In this document: positions 33,884 through 41,283 of the stretch, one piece after another
How the letters are laid out: every line of letters starts with the position of its first letter
Position numbering within the stretch: position 1 is the stretch's first letter
Assembly (NCBI RefSeq): GCF_902493135.1
Contig: NZ_CABUOD010000034.1
Location: 1 to 51,176 of the forward strand
DNA length: 51,176 nucleotides
Direction: 5' to 3'
Source of the DNA: an uncultured Parabacteroides sp.
Lineage (GTDB): Bacteria; Bacteroidota; Bacteroidia; Bacteroidales; Tannerellaceae
Made by a program: the position numbers and the translations under genes
The notes under the pieces: model-generated
The model's input: only the letters and a program-made list of their open reading frames with translations
What the model was told of the DNA's origin: nothing
Database searches by the model: none

Positions 33884-35761
33884 ATGACTTTCAATTACGA
33901 TGTGATCGTGGTAGGTGCCGGTCATGCCGGCTGTGAAGCCGCAGCGGCGGCCGCCAATATGGGTTCGAAGACGCTTCTCATAACAATGGACATGAACAAG
34001 ATTGCGCAAATGAGTTGCAATCCGGCTGTCGGAGGTATCGCCAAAGGCCAGATCGTCCGCGAAATCGACGCTTTAGGCGGATATATGGGAATCGTGACGG
34101 ACCGGACAGCCATCCAGTTCCGTATGCTGAACCAAAGCAAGGGACCGGCGATGTGGAGCCCGCGCTCCCAGAGCGACCGCGCCCGTTTCATCGAATGCTG
34201 GCGGGGAATACTGGAAAACCTGCCGAACCTGTATATCTGGCAGGATACCGTACGCGAACTGTTGCTCGTCGGGAATACCGTATGCGGCGTAAAGACGGAT
34301 ATGGGAGTCGAATTCCATGCGAAAAGCGTAGTCTTGACAAACGGGACTTTCCTGAACGGGCTTATGCACATCGGCCGGACACAGATCAGAGGCGGCCGCA
34401 TAGCCGAACCGGCGGCGACCGGACTGACCGAACAACTGGTCTCATTAGGCATCAAATCCGAACGGATGAAGACCGGAACGCCTGTGCGTATCGATGCACG
34501 GAGCATACACTTCGATGAAATGGCGGAACAGCCCGGAGAAAACGACTTCCATAAGTTTTCTTATATGGACACCTCGCACCGCGTTCTGAAACAGCTAAGT
34601 TGTTGGACAACGTTCACCAACGAAGCCTGCCATGCAGTCCTGCGCGAAGGTCTCCCCGACTCCCCGTTGTATAACGGACAGATCCGGAGCATCGGCCCGC
34701 GCTACTGTCCGAGCATCGAGACGAAAATCGTGACGTTTGCAGACAAGCCCCAGCACCAGCTCTTCCTGGAACCGGAAGGCGAAACGACACAGGAATACTA
34801 CCTGAACGGCTTCTCCTCCTCCTTGCCTTTAGAGATACAACTACGCGCCCTGCAACAGATCCCGGCATTCCGCGACATACAGATCTACCGTCCGGGATAT
34901 GCAATCGAATATGATTTCTTCGATCCGACACAACTCCACCATAACCTGGAAACAAAACATATCCGCAACCTGTTCTTTGCAGGACAGATCAACGGGACGA
35001 CCGGATATGAGGAAGCCGGCGGACAAGGATTGGTGGCCGGAATAAACGCACATATCAATTGCCACGGCGGAGAGCCGTTCGTCTTAGGACGCGACGAAGC
35101 CTATATCGGCGTATTGATCGACGATCTTGTCACGAAAGGCGTGGACGAACCTTACCGCATGTTTACCTCGCGTGCAGAATACCGCATTCTGCTCCGCCAG
35201 GATGATGCGGACATGCGTTTGACGGAAAAGTCGTATCATCTCGGCTTGGCAAAGCAGGACCGCTACGATCTGCTGAAAGAAAAAAAGGCAAGCCGGGACG
35301 CGATCATTTCTTTCGCAGAAAACTACTCCATCAAACCGCAATATATAAACAGCGGCCTGGAGGCGTTGGGCACTACCCCGCTCGCACACGGATGCAAGTT
35401 GATCGAACTGATTCCGCGCCCTCAGATCACGTTGGAGAATATCGCGGAACTGGTTCCGGCATTCCGGACAGAACTGGACAAGGTTCCTGTTTCACGAAAG
35501 GAAGAGATTATCGAAGCGGCAGAAATCTTAATCAAGTATAGCGGCTACATCCGCCGCGAGCAGATCATCGCCGACAAGATAAACCGTCTGGAGAATATCC
35601 ACATCAAAGGGAAGTTCGACTACAATTCGATCCAGTCTTTGTCTACGGAAGCCCGCCAGAAACTGACACGGATAGACCCGGACACGATAGCCCAGGCAAG
35701 CCGCATTCCGGGTATCTCACCGAGCGACATCAACATCCTTTTGGTGATGTTGGGGCGCTAA
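33884..35761 (+). CDS. mnmG: tRNA uridine-5-carboxymethylaminomethyl modification enzyme MnmG
   Basis: With MnmE, this FAD- and folate-dependent enzyme makes the cmnm5 modification at wobble uridine 34 of several tRNAs. From ATG 33884 it has 625 residues, the normal length; the open frame extends 50 codons upstream but contains the promoter and no homology. The FAD loop is GAGHAGCEAA (about 11-20). SCNPAVGGIAKGQIVREIDALGG and GQINGTTGYEEAGGQGLVAGINA are family blocks. The C-terminal helical domain ends GISPSDINILLVMLGR. An exact parS-type sequence lies 9 bp after its stop, recalling the common gidA-parAB-oriC neighbourhood. Confidence 0.97.
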   Translation: MTFNYDVIVVGAGHAGCEAAAAAANMGSKTLLITMDMNKIAQMSCNPAVGGIAKGQIVREIDALGGYMGIVTDRTAIQFRMLNQSKGPAMWSPRSQSDRARFIECWRGILENLPNLYIWQDTVRELLLVGNTVCGVKTDMGVEFHAKSVVLTNGTFLNGLMHIGRTQIRGGRIAEPAATGLTEQLVSLGIKSERMKTGTPVRIDARSIHFDEMAEQPGENDFHKFSYMDTSHRVLKQLSCWTTFTNEACHAVLREGLPDSPLYNGQIRSIGPRYCPSIETKIVTFADKPQHQLFLEPEGETTQEYYLNGFSSSLPLEIQLRALQQIPAFRDIQIYRPGYAIEYDFFDPTQLHHNLETKHIRNLFFAGQINGTTGYEEAGGQGLVAGINAHINCHGGEPFVLGRDEAYIGVLIDDLVTKGVDEPYRMFTSRAEYRILLRQDDADMRLTEKSYHLGLAKQDRYDLLKEKKASRDAIISFAENYSIKPQYINSGLEALGTTPLAHGCKLIELIPRPQITLENIAELVPAFRTELDKVPVSRKEEIIEAAEILIKYSGYIRREQIIADKINRLENIHIKGKFDYNSIQSLSTEARQKLTRIDPDTIAQASRIPGISPSDINILLVMLGR

Positions 35762-35769
35762 AGGCGGAA

Positions 35770-35785
35770 TGTTCCACGTGAAACA
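35770..35785. other. parS-consensus site (ParB centromere-like)
   Basis: TGTTCCACGTGAAACA matches the published parS consensus TGTTNCACGTGAAACA at every fixed position. It lies in the 73-bp gap between mnmG and uvrC. It is the only such match I found in the window. ParB/Spo0J would load here for chromosome segregation, which usually places the site near the replication origin. Confidence 0.85.
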
Positions 35786-35834
35786 TTTACTTTAACAACA
35801 ACAGCGTAAAAGACTGAGAATAGGATAGAAATAG

Positions 35835-37652
35835 ATGCAAAAAGAAATGAACGCAACCGAGGAACATATAAAAAACATCCTTTCCGTCATACCGGAATCG
35901 CCAGGCTGCTACCAATACTTCGACGAGAAGGGAACGATCATCTATGTAGGCAAAGCGAAGAACCTGAAGCGTCGCGTTTCCTCCTATTTCAACAAAGAAC
36001 ACGACAGCAACAAAACGCGTGTCCTGGTCAAACAGATACGGGACATCAAATACTTTGTTGTCGACACGGAAGAGGATGCGCTTCTTTTGGAGAACAACCT
36101 GATCAAGCAATATCGCCCCCGGTACAACGTGCTGCTGAAAGACGACAAGACCTATCCGTCCATCGTTGTCAAGAACGAATATTTCCCGCGCGTATTCCAA
36201 ACCCGGAATATCGTACGGGACGGTTCGCGCTATTACGGTCCCTACCCTTCCATCTACACGGCAAAGGTCATGCTGCAAATGTTGAAAGAGCTGTATCCGC
36301 TACGTACCTGCAAATACCCTCTTACCCCCGAATCCATCGCGGAAGGACGGTATAGAGTATGCCTCGAATACCATATCAAACGCTGTAAAGGACCTTGTGA
36401 AGGATTGCAGACACTGGAGGAATACCAGCAAAACATTTCCGAGATAAAGGAAATCCTACGCGGGAATATTTCGCAGATAAGCAAGCATCTGTACGAAGAG
36501 ATGCAAAAACTGGCCGGAGAATTGCGGTTCGAGGAGGCACAGAAGATCAAAGAAAAGTATGAAGTCATCGAGAATTACCGTTCCAAATCGACAGTGGTCA
36601 CCCCGATGCTCCACAATATAGATGTATTCTCGCTGGCCGAAAACGAGAATTCCGCCTACATCAATTACCTGCATATCGGCAACGGGGCGATCGTGCAAGC
36701 CTATACGTTCGAATACAAAAAACGCTTGGACGAGTCGAAAGAGGACCTGCTCAGCTTAGGCATCATCGAAATGCGCAACCGCTTTAAAAGCACTGCACGC
36801 GAAATCATCGTTCCTTTTCCGCTGGATATAGAACTGGAAAACGTTTCGATCACCGTTCCGCAGCGCGGAGACAAAAAGAAGCTGGTGGAATTGTCGGAGA
36901 TGAACGTGAAGCAGTATAAGGTCGACAAGCTGAAACAAGCGGAGAAACTGAATCCGGAGCAACGCAGCACCCGCCTTTTAAAAGAGATACAGGACACGCT
37001 TCATCTCTCGAAATTGCCGGCACACATCGAGTGCTTCGACAACTCCAATATACAGGGAAGCGATGCGGTGGCTGCGTGTGTCGTCTTCAAAATGGCGAAA
37101 CCATCGAAAAAAGATTACCGGAAATACAACATCAAAACGGTTGTCGGCCCGGACGACTACGCCTCGATGAAAGAGGTCGTACGCCGCCGTTACCAGCGTG
37201 CCATCGCCGAAGAGGCTCCCCTGCCCGACCTGATCATCACCGACGGTGGAAAGGGACAAATGGAAGTCGTGCGCGAAGTGATCCAGGACGAACTGCACTT
37301 GGATATTCCGATTGCCGGGCTGGCAAAAGACGGGAAACACCGGACTTCGGAACTCCTGTTCGGCTTCCCTCCCGAAACGATCGGCATGCCGATACAAAGT
37401 TTCATGTTCAAATTCTTCACGCAAATACAGGACGAGGTGCATCGTTTCGCCATCACTTTCCACAAGGATAAGCGAAGCAAAAACCAGACAAAATCCGAAT
37501 TGGATACGATAAAAGGGATCGGAGAAAAGACAAAAGTATTACTTTTACGTCATTTTAAGAGCGTAAAACGCATCCGCGAAGCCGGCTTCGACGAGCTGAA
37601 GGAAGTGATCGGAGAAGCCAAAACAAAAGCATTATTAAATGGTTTAAAATAA
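35835..37652 (+). CDS. uvrC: Excinuclease ABC subunit UvrC
   Basis: UvrC makes the 3' and 5' incisions in nucleotide excision repair after UvrAB finds a lesion. The 605-residue protein has the GIY-YIG nuclease (SPGCYQYFDEKGTIIYVGKAKNLKRRVSSYF broken across residues about 22-52), a UVR-like segment (LAGELRFEEAQKIKEKYEVIENY, about 220-245), the RNase H-like C-terminal nuclease (IECFDNSNIQGSDAVAACVVF; LIITDGGKGQ) and a final helix-hairpin-helix region (LDTIKGIGEKTKVLLLRHF). ATG 35847 is an alternative start. It heads a tight operon with dtd, mazG-like and deoC. Confidence 0.97.
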   Translation: MQKEMNATEEHIKNILSVIPESPGCYQYFDEKGTIIYVGKAKNLKRRVSSYFNKEHDSNKTRVLVKQIRDIKYFVVDTEEDALLLENNLIKQYRPRYNVLLKDDKTYPSIVVKNEYFPRVFQTRNIVRDGSRYYGPYPSIYTAKVMLQMLKELYPLRTCKYPLTPESIAEGRYRVCLEYHIKRCKGPCEGLQTLEEYQQNISEIKEILRGNISQISKHLYEEMQKLAGELRFEEAQKIKEKYEVIENYRSKSTVVTPMLHNIDVFSLAENENSAYINYLHIGNGAIVQAYTFEYKKRLDESKEDLLSLGIIEMRNRFKSTAREIIVPFPLDIELENVSITVPQRGDKKKLVELSEMNVKQYKVDKLKQAEKLNPEQRSTRLLKEIQDTLHLSKLPAHIECFDNSNIQGSDAVAACVVFKMAKPSKKDYRKYNIKTVVGPDDYASMKEVVRRRYQRAIAEEAPLPDLIITDGGKGQMEVVREVIQDELHLDIPIAGLAKDGKHRTSELLFGFPPETIGMPIQSFMFKFFTQIQDEVHRFAITFHKDKRSKNQTKSELDTIKGIGEKTKVLLLRHFKSVKRIREAGFDELKEVIGEAKTKALLNGLK

Positions 37653-37656
37653 AGAT

Positions 37657-38109
37657 ATGAGAACATTGATACAACGGGTACAACATGCCTCCGTAACCAT
37701 AGACGGACAGCTGAAGTCCAAAATCGGGAAAGGCCTGCTCGTGCTGGTCGGCATTGAAGACCGCGACACGCAGGAGGATATCGAATGGTTGTGCAAGAAG
37801 ATTGCCAACCTCCGCATCTTTGACGATGAAAACGGCGTTATGAACCGCTCTGTCGTCGAAACGGAAGGGGAAGTGATGGTGGTCAGCCAGTTTACCCTCC
37901 ACGCCTCCACAAAGAAGGGGAACCGCCCTTCCTATATCCATGCCTCCAAACCGGACATAGCCATTCCGATGTACGAGGCTTTTTGCGCCGAGATGGGCTT
38001 GCAGATCGGAAAGGAAGTGCAGACCGGCACGTTCGGCGCCGACATGAAAGTGGAACTGGTGAACGACGGGCCTGTCACGATCTGGATCGATTCACAGAAT
38101 AAAGAATGA
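37657..38109 (+). CDS. dtd: D-aminoacyl-tRNA deacylase
   Basis: The 150-residue DTD protein hydrolyses D-amino acids (and Gly-tRNA(Ala)) from mischarged tRNAs. It has the two family motifs: SQFTLHAS (about 78-85) and the C-terminal NDGPVTIWID (about 137-146), which give the active-site Gly-Pro dipeptide. The start RTLIQRVQHASVTIDG is typical. It lies 4 bp after uvrC and 7 bp before the MazG-like gene. Confidence 0.97.
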   Translation: MRTLIQRVQHASVTIDGQLKSKIGKGLLVLVGIEDRDTQEDIEWLCKKIANLRIFDDENGVMNRSVVETEGEVMVVSQFTLHASTKKGNRPSYIHASKPDIAIPMYEAFCAEMGLQIGKEVQTGTFGADMKVELVNDGPVTIWIDSQNKE

Positions 38110-38116
38110 TAAAGAT

Positions 38117-38449
38117 ATGGCAGAAATTACGCTCAAACAGGCACAGGAACAGGTGGACAGCTGGATCAAAACGTATGGCGTCCGCTACTTCAACGAACTG
38201 ACGAATATGACCATCCTGACCGAAGAAGTCGGCGAACTGGCCCGCATCATGGCCCGCACATACGGCGAACAGTCTTTCAAGGAAAGCGACAAACACCGTG
38301 ATTTAGGCGATGAAATGGCCGATGTCCTATGGGTATTGCTTTGCCTTGCCAACCAGACAGGCGTCGATCTGACTGCTGCTTTCGAAAAGAATCTGCAAAA
38401 GAAAACGGACCGCGATAAAGAACGACATATAAACAATAAAAAGCTATAA
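38117..38449 (+). CDS. MazG-like nucleotide pyrophosphohydrolase
   Basis: The 110-residue all-alpha NTP pyrophosphohydrolase has the metal-binding pair of motifs EEVGELARIMAR (ExxE) and DEMADVLWVLLCLANQ (ExxD). Members hydrolyse non-canonical or damaged NTPs to NMP and PPi as housecleaning enzymes; the substrate is unknown here. The tight operon with uvrC and dtd fits a quality-control role. Confidence 0.9.
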   Translation: MAEITLKQAQEQVDSWIKTYGVRYFNELTNMTILTEEVGELARIMARTYGEQSFKESDKHRDLGDEMADVLWVLLCLANQTGVDLTAAFEKNLQKKTDRDKERHINNKKL

Positions 38450-38453
38450 GATT

Positions 38454-39389
38454 ATGGTACACGAACACGATCACGAATGTGGATGCGGACATCATCATCA
38501 CGATGAAGACGCCGAACATCTCCACACCAACAAATACCTGCAGGCATTCGCCAAATTCGAAGCGGCCGGCACGACGGAAGAAGTCGCCGGACGGGTAAAG
38601 ACACTGCTCGGAAAACAGGGGAACGACAACTTCACTCCCGACGTCTTGAAGCAGATCCACGGTTTCATCGACCTGACCTCGCTCACCAGTATCGACACGA
38701 AGGAGAGCATCTGGAAACTGGTCGACAAGGTGAACGATTTCGAAGGAACCCGCCCCGACGTGCCCAACGTGGCCGCCATCTGCACCTATCCCCTGTTTGT
38801 AGAGACGGTAAAAGAGGCCCTCTCCGCACAGGAGGTAAAGATTGCGTCCGTAGCAGGCGGTTTCCCCTCCTCGCAGACCTTCATGGAAATAAAGATTGCC
38901 GAGACGGCGATGGCCGTCATGCAGGGAGCCGATGAAATCGACGTTGTCATGAACTTAGGCTATTTCCTCGAAGAGAACTATGACGAACTTACCGAAGAAC
39001 TTCAGGAGATCAAAGAGAGCTGCCGTGATGCCAAACTGAAGGTCATCCTCGAGACAGGTGCCCTCCAGACTCCCGAAAGCATTCAGAAAGCGGCTATCCT
39101 CGCGGTCTATTCCGGTGCGGATTTCATCAAGACATCGACCGGGAAGGGCTATCCGGGCGCCACTCCGGAAGCCGTCTACACGATGTGCCAAGTCCTGAAA
39201 AAGTACCATTCCATCACGGGAAAGCGCGTCGGCATCAAAGTCGCAGGCGGTGTCCGCACGGCAGAAGAGGCTGTCCGCTACTATACCGTTGTCAAGGAAG
39301 TATTAGGAAACGACTGGTTGAATAAAGATCTGTTCCGCATAGGAGCCAGCAGCCTGGTGGAAGACATCGAACACCGTTTGGGAAAATAA
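38454..39389 (+). CDS. deoC: Deoxyribose-phosphate aldolase with His-rich N-terminal extension
   Basis: This class I aldolase converts 2-deoxyribose-5-phosphate to acetaldehyde and glyceraldehyde-3-phosphate in deoxynucleoside breakdown. The Schiff-base Lys is K226 in ADFIKTSTGKGYPGATPE; MQGADEIDVVMNLGY and GIKVAGGVRTAEEAVRY are family blocks. At 311 residues it is longer than the usual 220-260 or so. The extra N-terminus starts MVHEHDHECGCGHHHHDED, with nine His and two Cys in the first 25 residues. It looks like a metal-binding tail, which is unusual for this enzyme. It is last in the uvrC operon. Confidence 0.95.
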   Translation: MVHEHDHECGCGHHHHDEDAEHLHTNKYLQAFAKFEAAGTTEEVAGRVKTLLGKQGNDNFTPDVLKQIHGFIDLTSLTSIDTKESIWKLVDKVNDFEGTRPDVPNVAAICTYPLFVETVKEALSAQEVKIASVAGGFPSSQTFMEIKIAETAMAVMQGADEIDVVMNLGYFLEENYDELTEELQEIKESCRDAKLKVILETGALQTPESIQKAAILAVYSGADFIKTSTGKGYPGATPEAVYTMCQVLKKYHSITGKRVGIKVAGGVRTAEEAVRYYTVVKEVLGNDWLNKDLFRIGASSLVEDIEHRLGK

Positions 39390-39456
39390 GAAAAGCAACG
39401 GGACATTTCCCACAAGCCCATAGTCTTTTTTCCAAAAGACAACGACGTAAATTCGG

Positions 39457-39548
39457 CTACATCCGGATGTTCCCTCCCGCTACACCCGGATCTACCCTAA
39501 ACGAACACCCGGATGCAGGAATCGCCTACATCCGGGTGTCGTCGTGTT
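39457..39548. repeat. Palindromic tandem array A, four units of exactly 23 bp
   Basis: Units start at 39457, 39480, 39503 and 39526. Each carries a version of the 12-bp palindrome ACAYCCGGRTGT followed by a variable 11-bp spacer. Unit 1 has the perfect palindrome ACATCCGGATGT. Units 3 and 4 together form an 11-bp perfect inverted repeat (39505-39515 with 39529-39539). The array lies between deoC and the converging Bro-N remnant. Confidence 0.8.
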
Positions 39549-39603
39549 TATATAAGCAGTTCATTCATCTTTTTCCGTATCTTCCGGAAGTTTCTCCAAA
39601 GTG

Positions 39604-39975
39604 CTATGCGCATTCAACGGAGAGGATTCTTTCACTGGCAATCTGCGCCATCCACCTTTTGAAAGGTTCGGCTTTGGGAGAAGGTACGGATTGAATCAGG
39701 CGGAAAAGTTGTTCGGTATCGGCAACATCGGTAAGACGTTTCTTTCCATCTTCGGCTACTAATTTCAACTGGTGACAATTTGTCACCGTTTCATTTCCTT
39801 CTTCTTTAAGCCGCTGTTTTAGCTTATTCCAATACTTACGTGAATCAACACTGTCGGTTAGCACACCTATTACATCTACAATAGAAAAGTACCATTTTTC
39901 CAGTTCATCGTCCCAAACGGTCCGGACTTTACGCTCTTCGAAGAGCTTAATCGCTTCTTTTTTTGTCATAGTCAC
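39604..39975 (-). pseudogene. Truncated Bro-N family (phage antirepressor-like) gene
   Basis: The 123-residue product holds a Bro-N domain (VRTVWDDELEKWYFSIVDVIGVLTDS, then YWNKLKQRLKEEGNE) and the family's LFRLIQSVPSPKAEPFKRWMAQIASERI. It then breaks off with LSVECA, where full-length relatives continue for a substantial C-terminal region. A different frame just downstream (to a stop at 39561-39563) encodes KLPEDTEKDE, which may be the original C-terminus after an internal deletion and frameshift. The gene is probably a remnant of a mobile or accessory locus. The N-terminal domain could still be made. Confidence 0.7.
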
Positions 39976-40091
39976 TGTTTTTAAGTAATATCTGGCAAAG
40001 ATACTGATAATAAAGCAGCAAACCTAACTTTCCCTCGGCATATTTATCAAATTGATTTTCAACCAATAACGTATTAAATGAAAAGAAAAGT

Positions 40092-40194
40092 GTGATAGAG
40101 AGTGACACAGGAGTGATAGATGAAAAGGGCATCTATCACACTCAATACATGTTGATATACAAAGGATGCAAGGAGAAAAGTGATAGAGTGACAG
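40092..40194. repeat. GTGATAGA repeat cluster with 10-bp hairpin
   Basis: GTGATAGAG occurs at 40092 and again at 40180, each followed by (AG)TGACA. Between them GTGATAGATG (40113-40122) and CATCTATCAC (40130-40139) form a perfect 10-bp inverted repeat with a 7-base loop. The cluster lies between the Bro-N remnant and the polyprenyl synthase stop. It could be an operator or a footprint of a lost element. Confidence 0.6.
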
Positions 40195-40209
40195 TAAATA
40201 CGCGAAAAC

Positions 40210-41184
40210 CTATTTACGGCGCTCTACGATGTAATCGGCAAGCGACAGCAAACCTTCACGTGCTTCCGATTCAGGGAATGTCATCAAAACCTCTACCGCT
40301 TTGTCATGATATACCTGCATACGCTGTTCGGCATATTCGATTCCCCCGTTCGCTTTCGCAAAATCAATCAGCAAATCTATATTCTCTGTGGTAAAGTCTT
40401 TCTCCTTTATGATATGAAGGCAATGTTCAGCCTCTTCCCTCTTGCCCGTCTGCAAAGCGTGCAGCAAAGGGAGCGTGACCTTTCCCTCCCGGATATCGTT
40501 GCCGGTCGGTTTGCCGATATTCGCCTCCTTGAAGTAGTCGAAGATATCATCTTTGATCTGGAAACAGTAACCTAAGTATTCACCGAACTCCCGGCATTTT
40601 TCCACCATTTCACCGGATACTGCGGCCGAGATGGCACCGATCTCGGCACACGCGGAAAGCAGCATGGCCGTTTTTTTCCGTATCACCTGCATATAGCAGG
40701 ACTCGTCGATGATGCTTTCTTCGGCCGTCTCCAACTGTTTGATCTCCCCTTCCGAAAGATCGCGGCCCAGGTTGGATACGATACCTATGATTTGCAGATT
40801 ACCTGTCTGGATAGAACGGATCAACGCGGTGGAAAGGACATAATCGCCCACTAAAACAGATATGCGGTTGTCGAATATGGCATTCAGGGAAGGAACGCCG
40901 CGACGCTGTTTGGTCTCGTCGATCACATCATCATGAATCAGTGTGGCAGTATGAAGCAATTCCAGCAAAACAGCCGAATTGATCGTATTATCCGTTACCT
41001 GCCCGCATGCTTTAGCTGTCAAAAGTACCAATAAGGGGCGGACATGTTTCCCGCTCGCATTCAGTATCTGGTCAATAGCCGATTGCAAACGATTCGTTTC
41101 GCTTCGCAGCGAAGCAGCAAACTCATCATTAAAACGTTGAAACTCTACGGCAACCGGTTGTTCTATTTTACTTCTATCCTTCAT
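40210..41184 (-). CDS. Trans-polyprenyl diphosphate synthase
   Basis: From ATG 41184 the protein has 324 residues, the normal length; the longer frame includes the promoter at 41203-41210 and is rejected. It has the two Asp-rich motifs: LIHDDVIDE (about 82-90) and IKDDIFDYF (about 211-219). These chelate Mg for sequential condensation of isopentenyl diphosphate. The product probably provides the menaquinone side chain (the usual quinone in Bacteroidales); the chain length cannot be fixed from sequence. It is divergent from polA. Confidence 0.94.
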   Translation of the reverse strand: MKDRSKIEQPVAVEFQRFNDEFAASLRSETNRLQSAIDQILNASGKHVRPLLVLLTAKACGQVTDNTINSAVLLELLHTATLIHDDVIDETKQRRGVPSLNAIFDNRISVLVGDYVLSTALIRSIQTGNLQIIGIVSNLGRDLSEGEIKQLETAEESIIDESCYMQVIRKKTAMLLSACAEIGAISAAVSGEMVEKCREFGEYLGYCFQIKDDIFDYFKEANIGKPTGNDIREGKVTLPLLHALQTGKREEAEHCLHIIKEKDFTTENIDLLIDFAKANGGIEYAEQRMQVYHDKAVEVLMTFPESEAREGLLSLADYIVERRK

Positions 41185-41202
41185 AATCGATCCTAAGATG
41201 CG

Positions 41203-41210
41203 CAAAAGTA
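41203..41210 (-). promoter_or_regulatory. Bacteroidetes -7 element for polyprenyl synthase gene
   Basis: The minus-strand sequence TACTTTTG matches TAnnTTTG, about 19 bp upstream of ATG 41184. It supports the shorter start. Confidence 0.6.
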
Positions 41211-41283
41211 ACAAAAAGTATCGAGTAAGCGAGTTTTTTCGTACATTTACCGACAATTGTCACACTAAAACGTGTTAAAAGAG

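Noticed and set aside
39457..39548. CRISPR array
   Set aside because: The 23-bp units have palindromic cores and 11-bp spacers, far too short for spacers, and no cas genes are present.
41185..41256. 24-codon extension of the polyprenyl synthase
   Set aside because: A minus-strand -7 element at 41203-41210 lies inside it, and 324 residues is the usual length.
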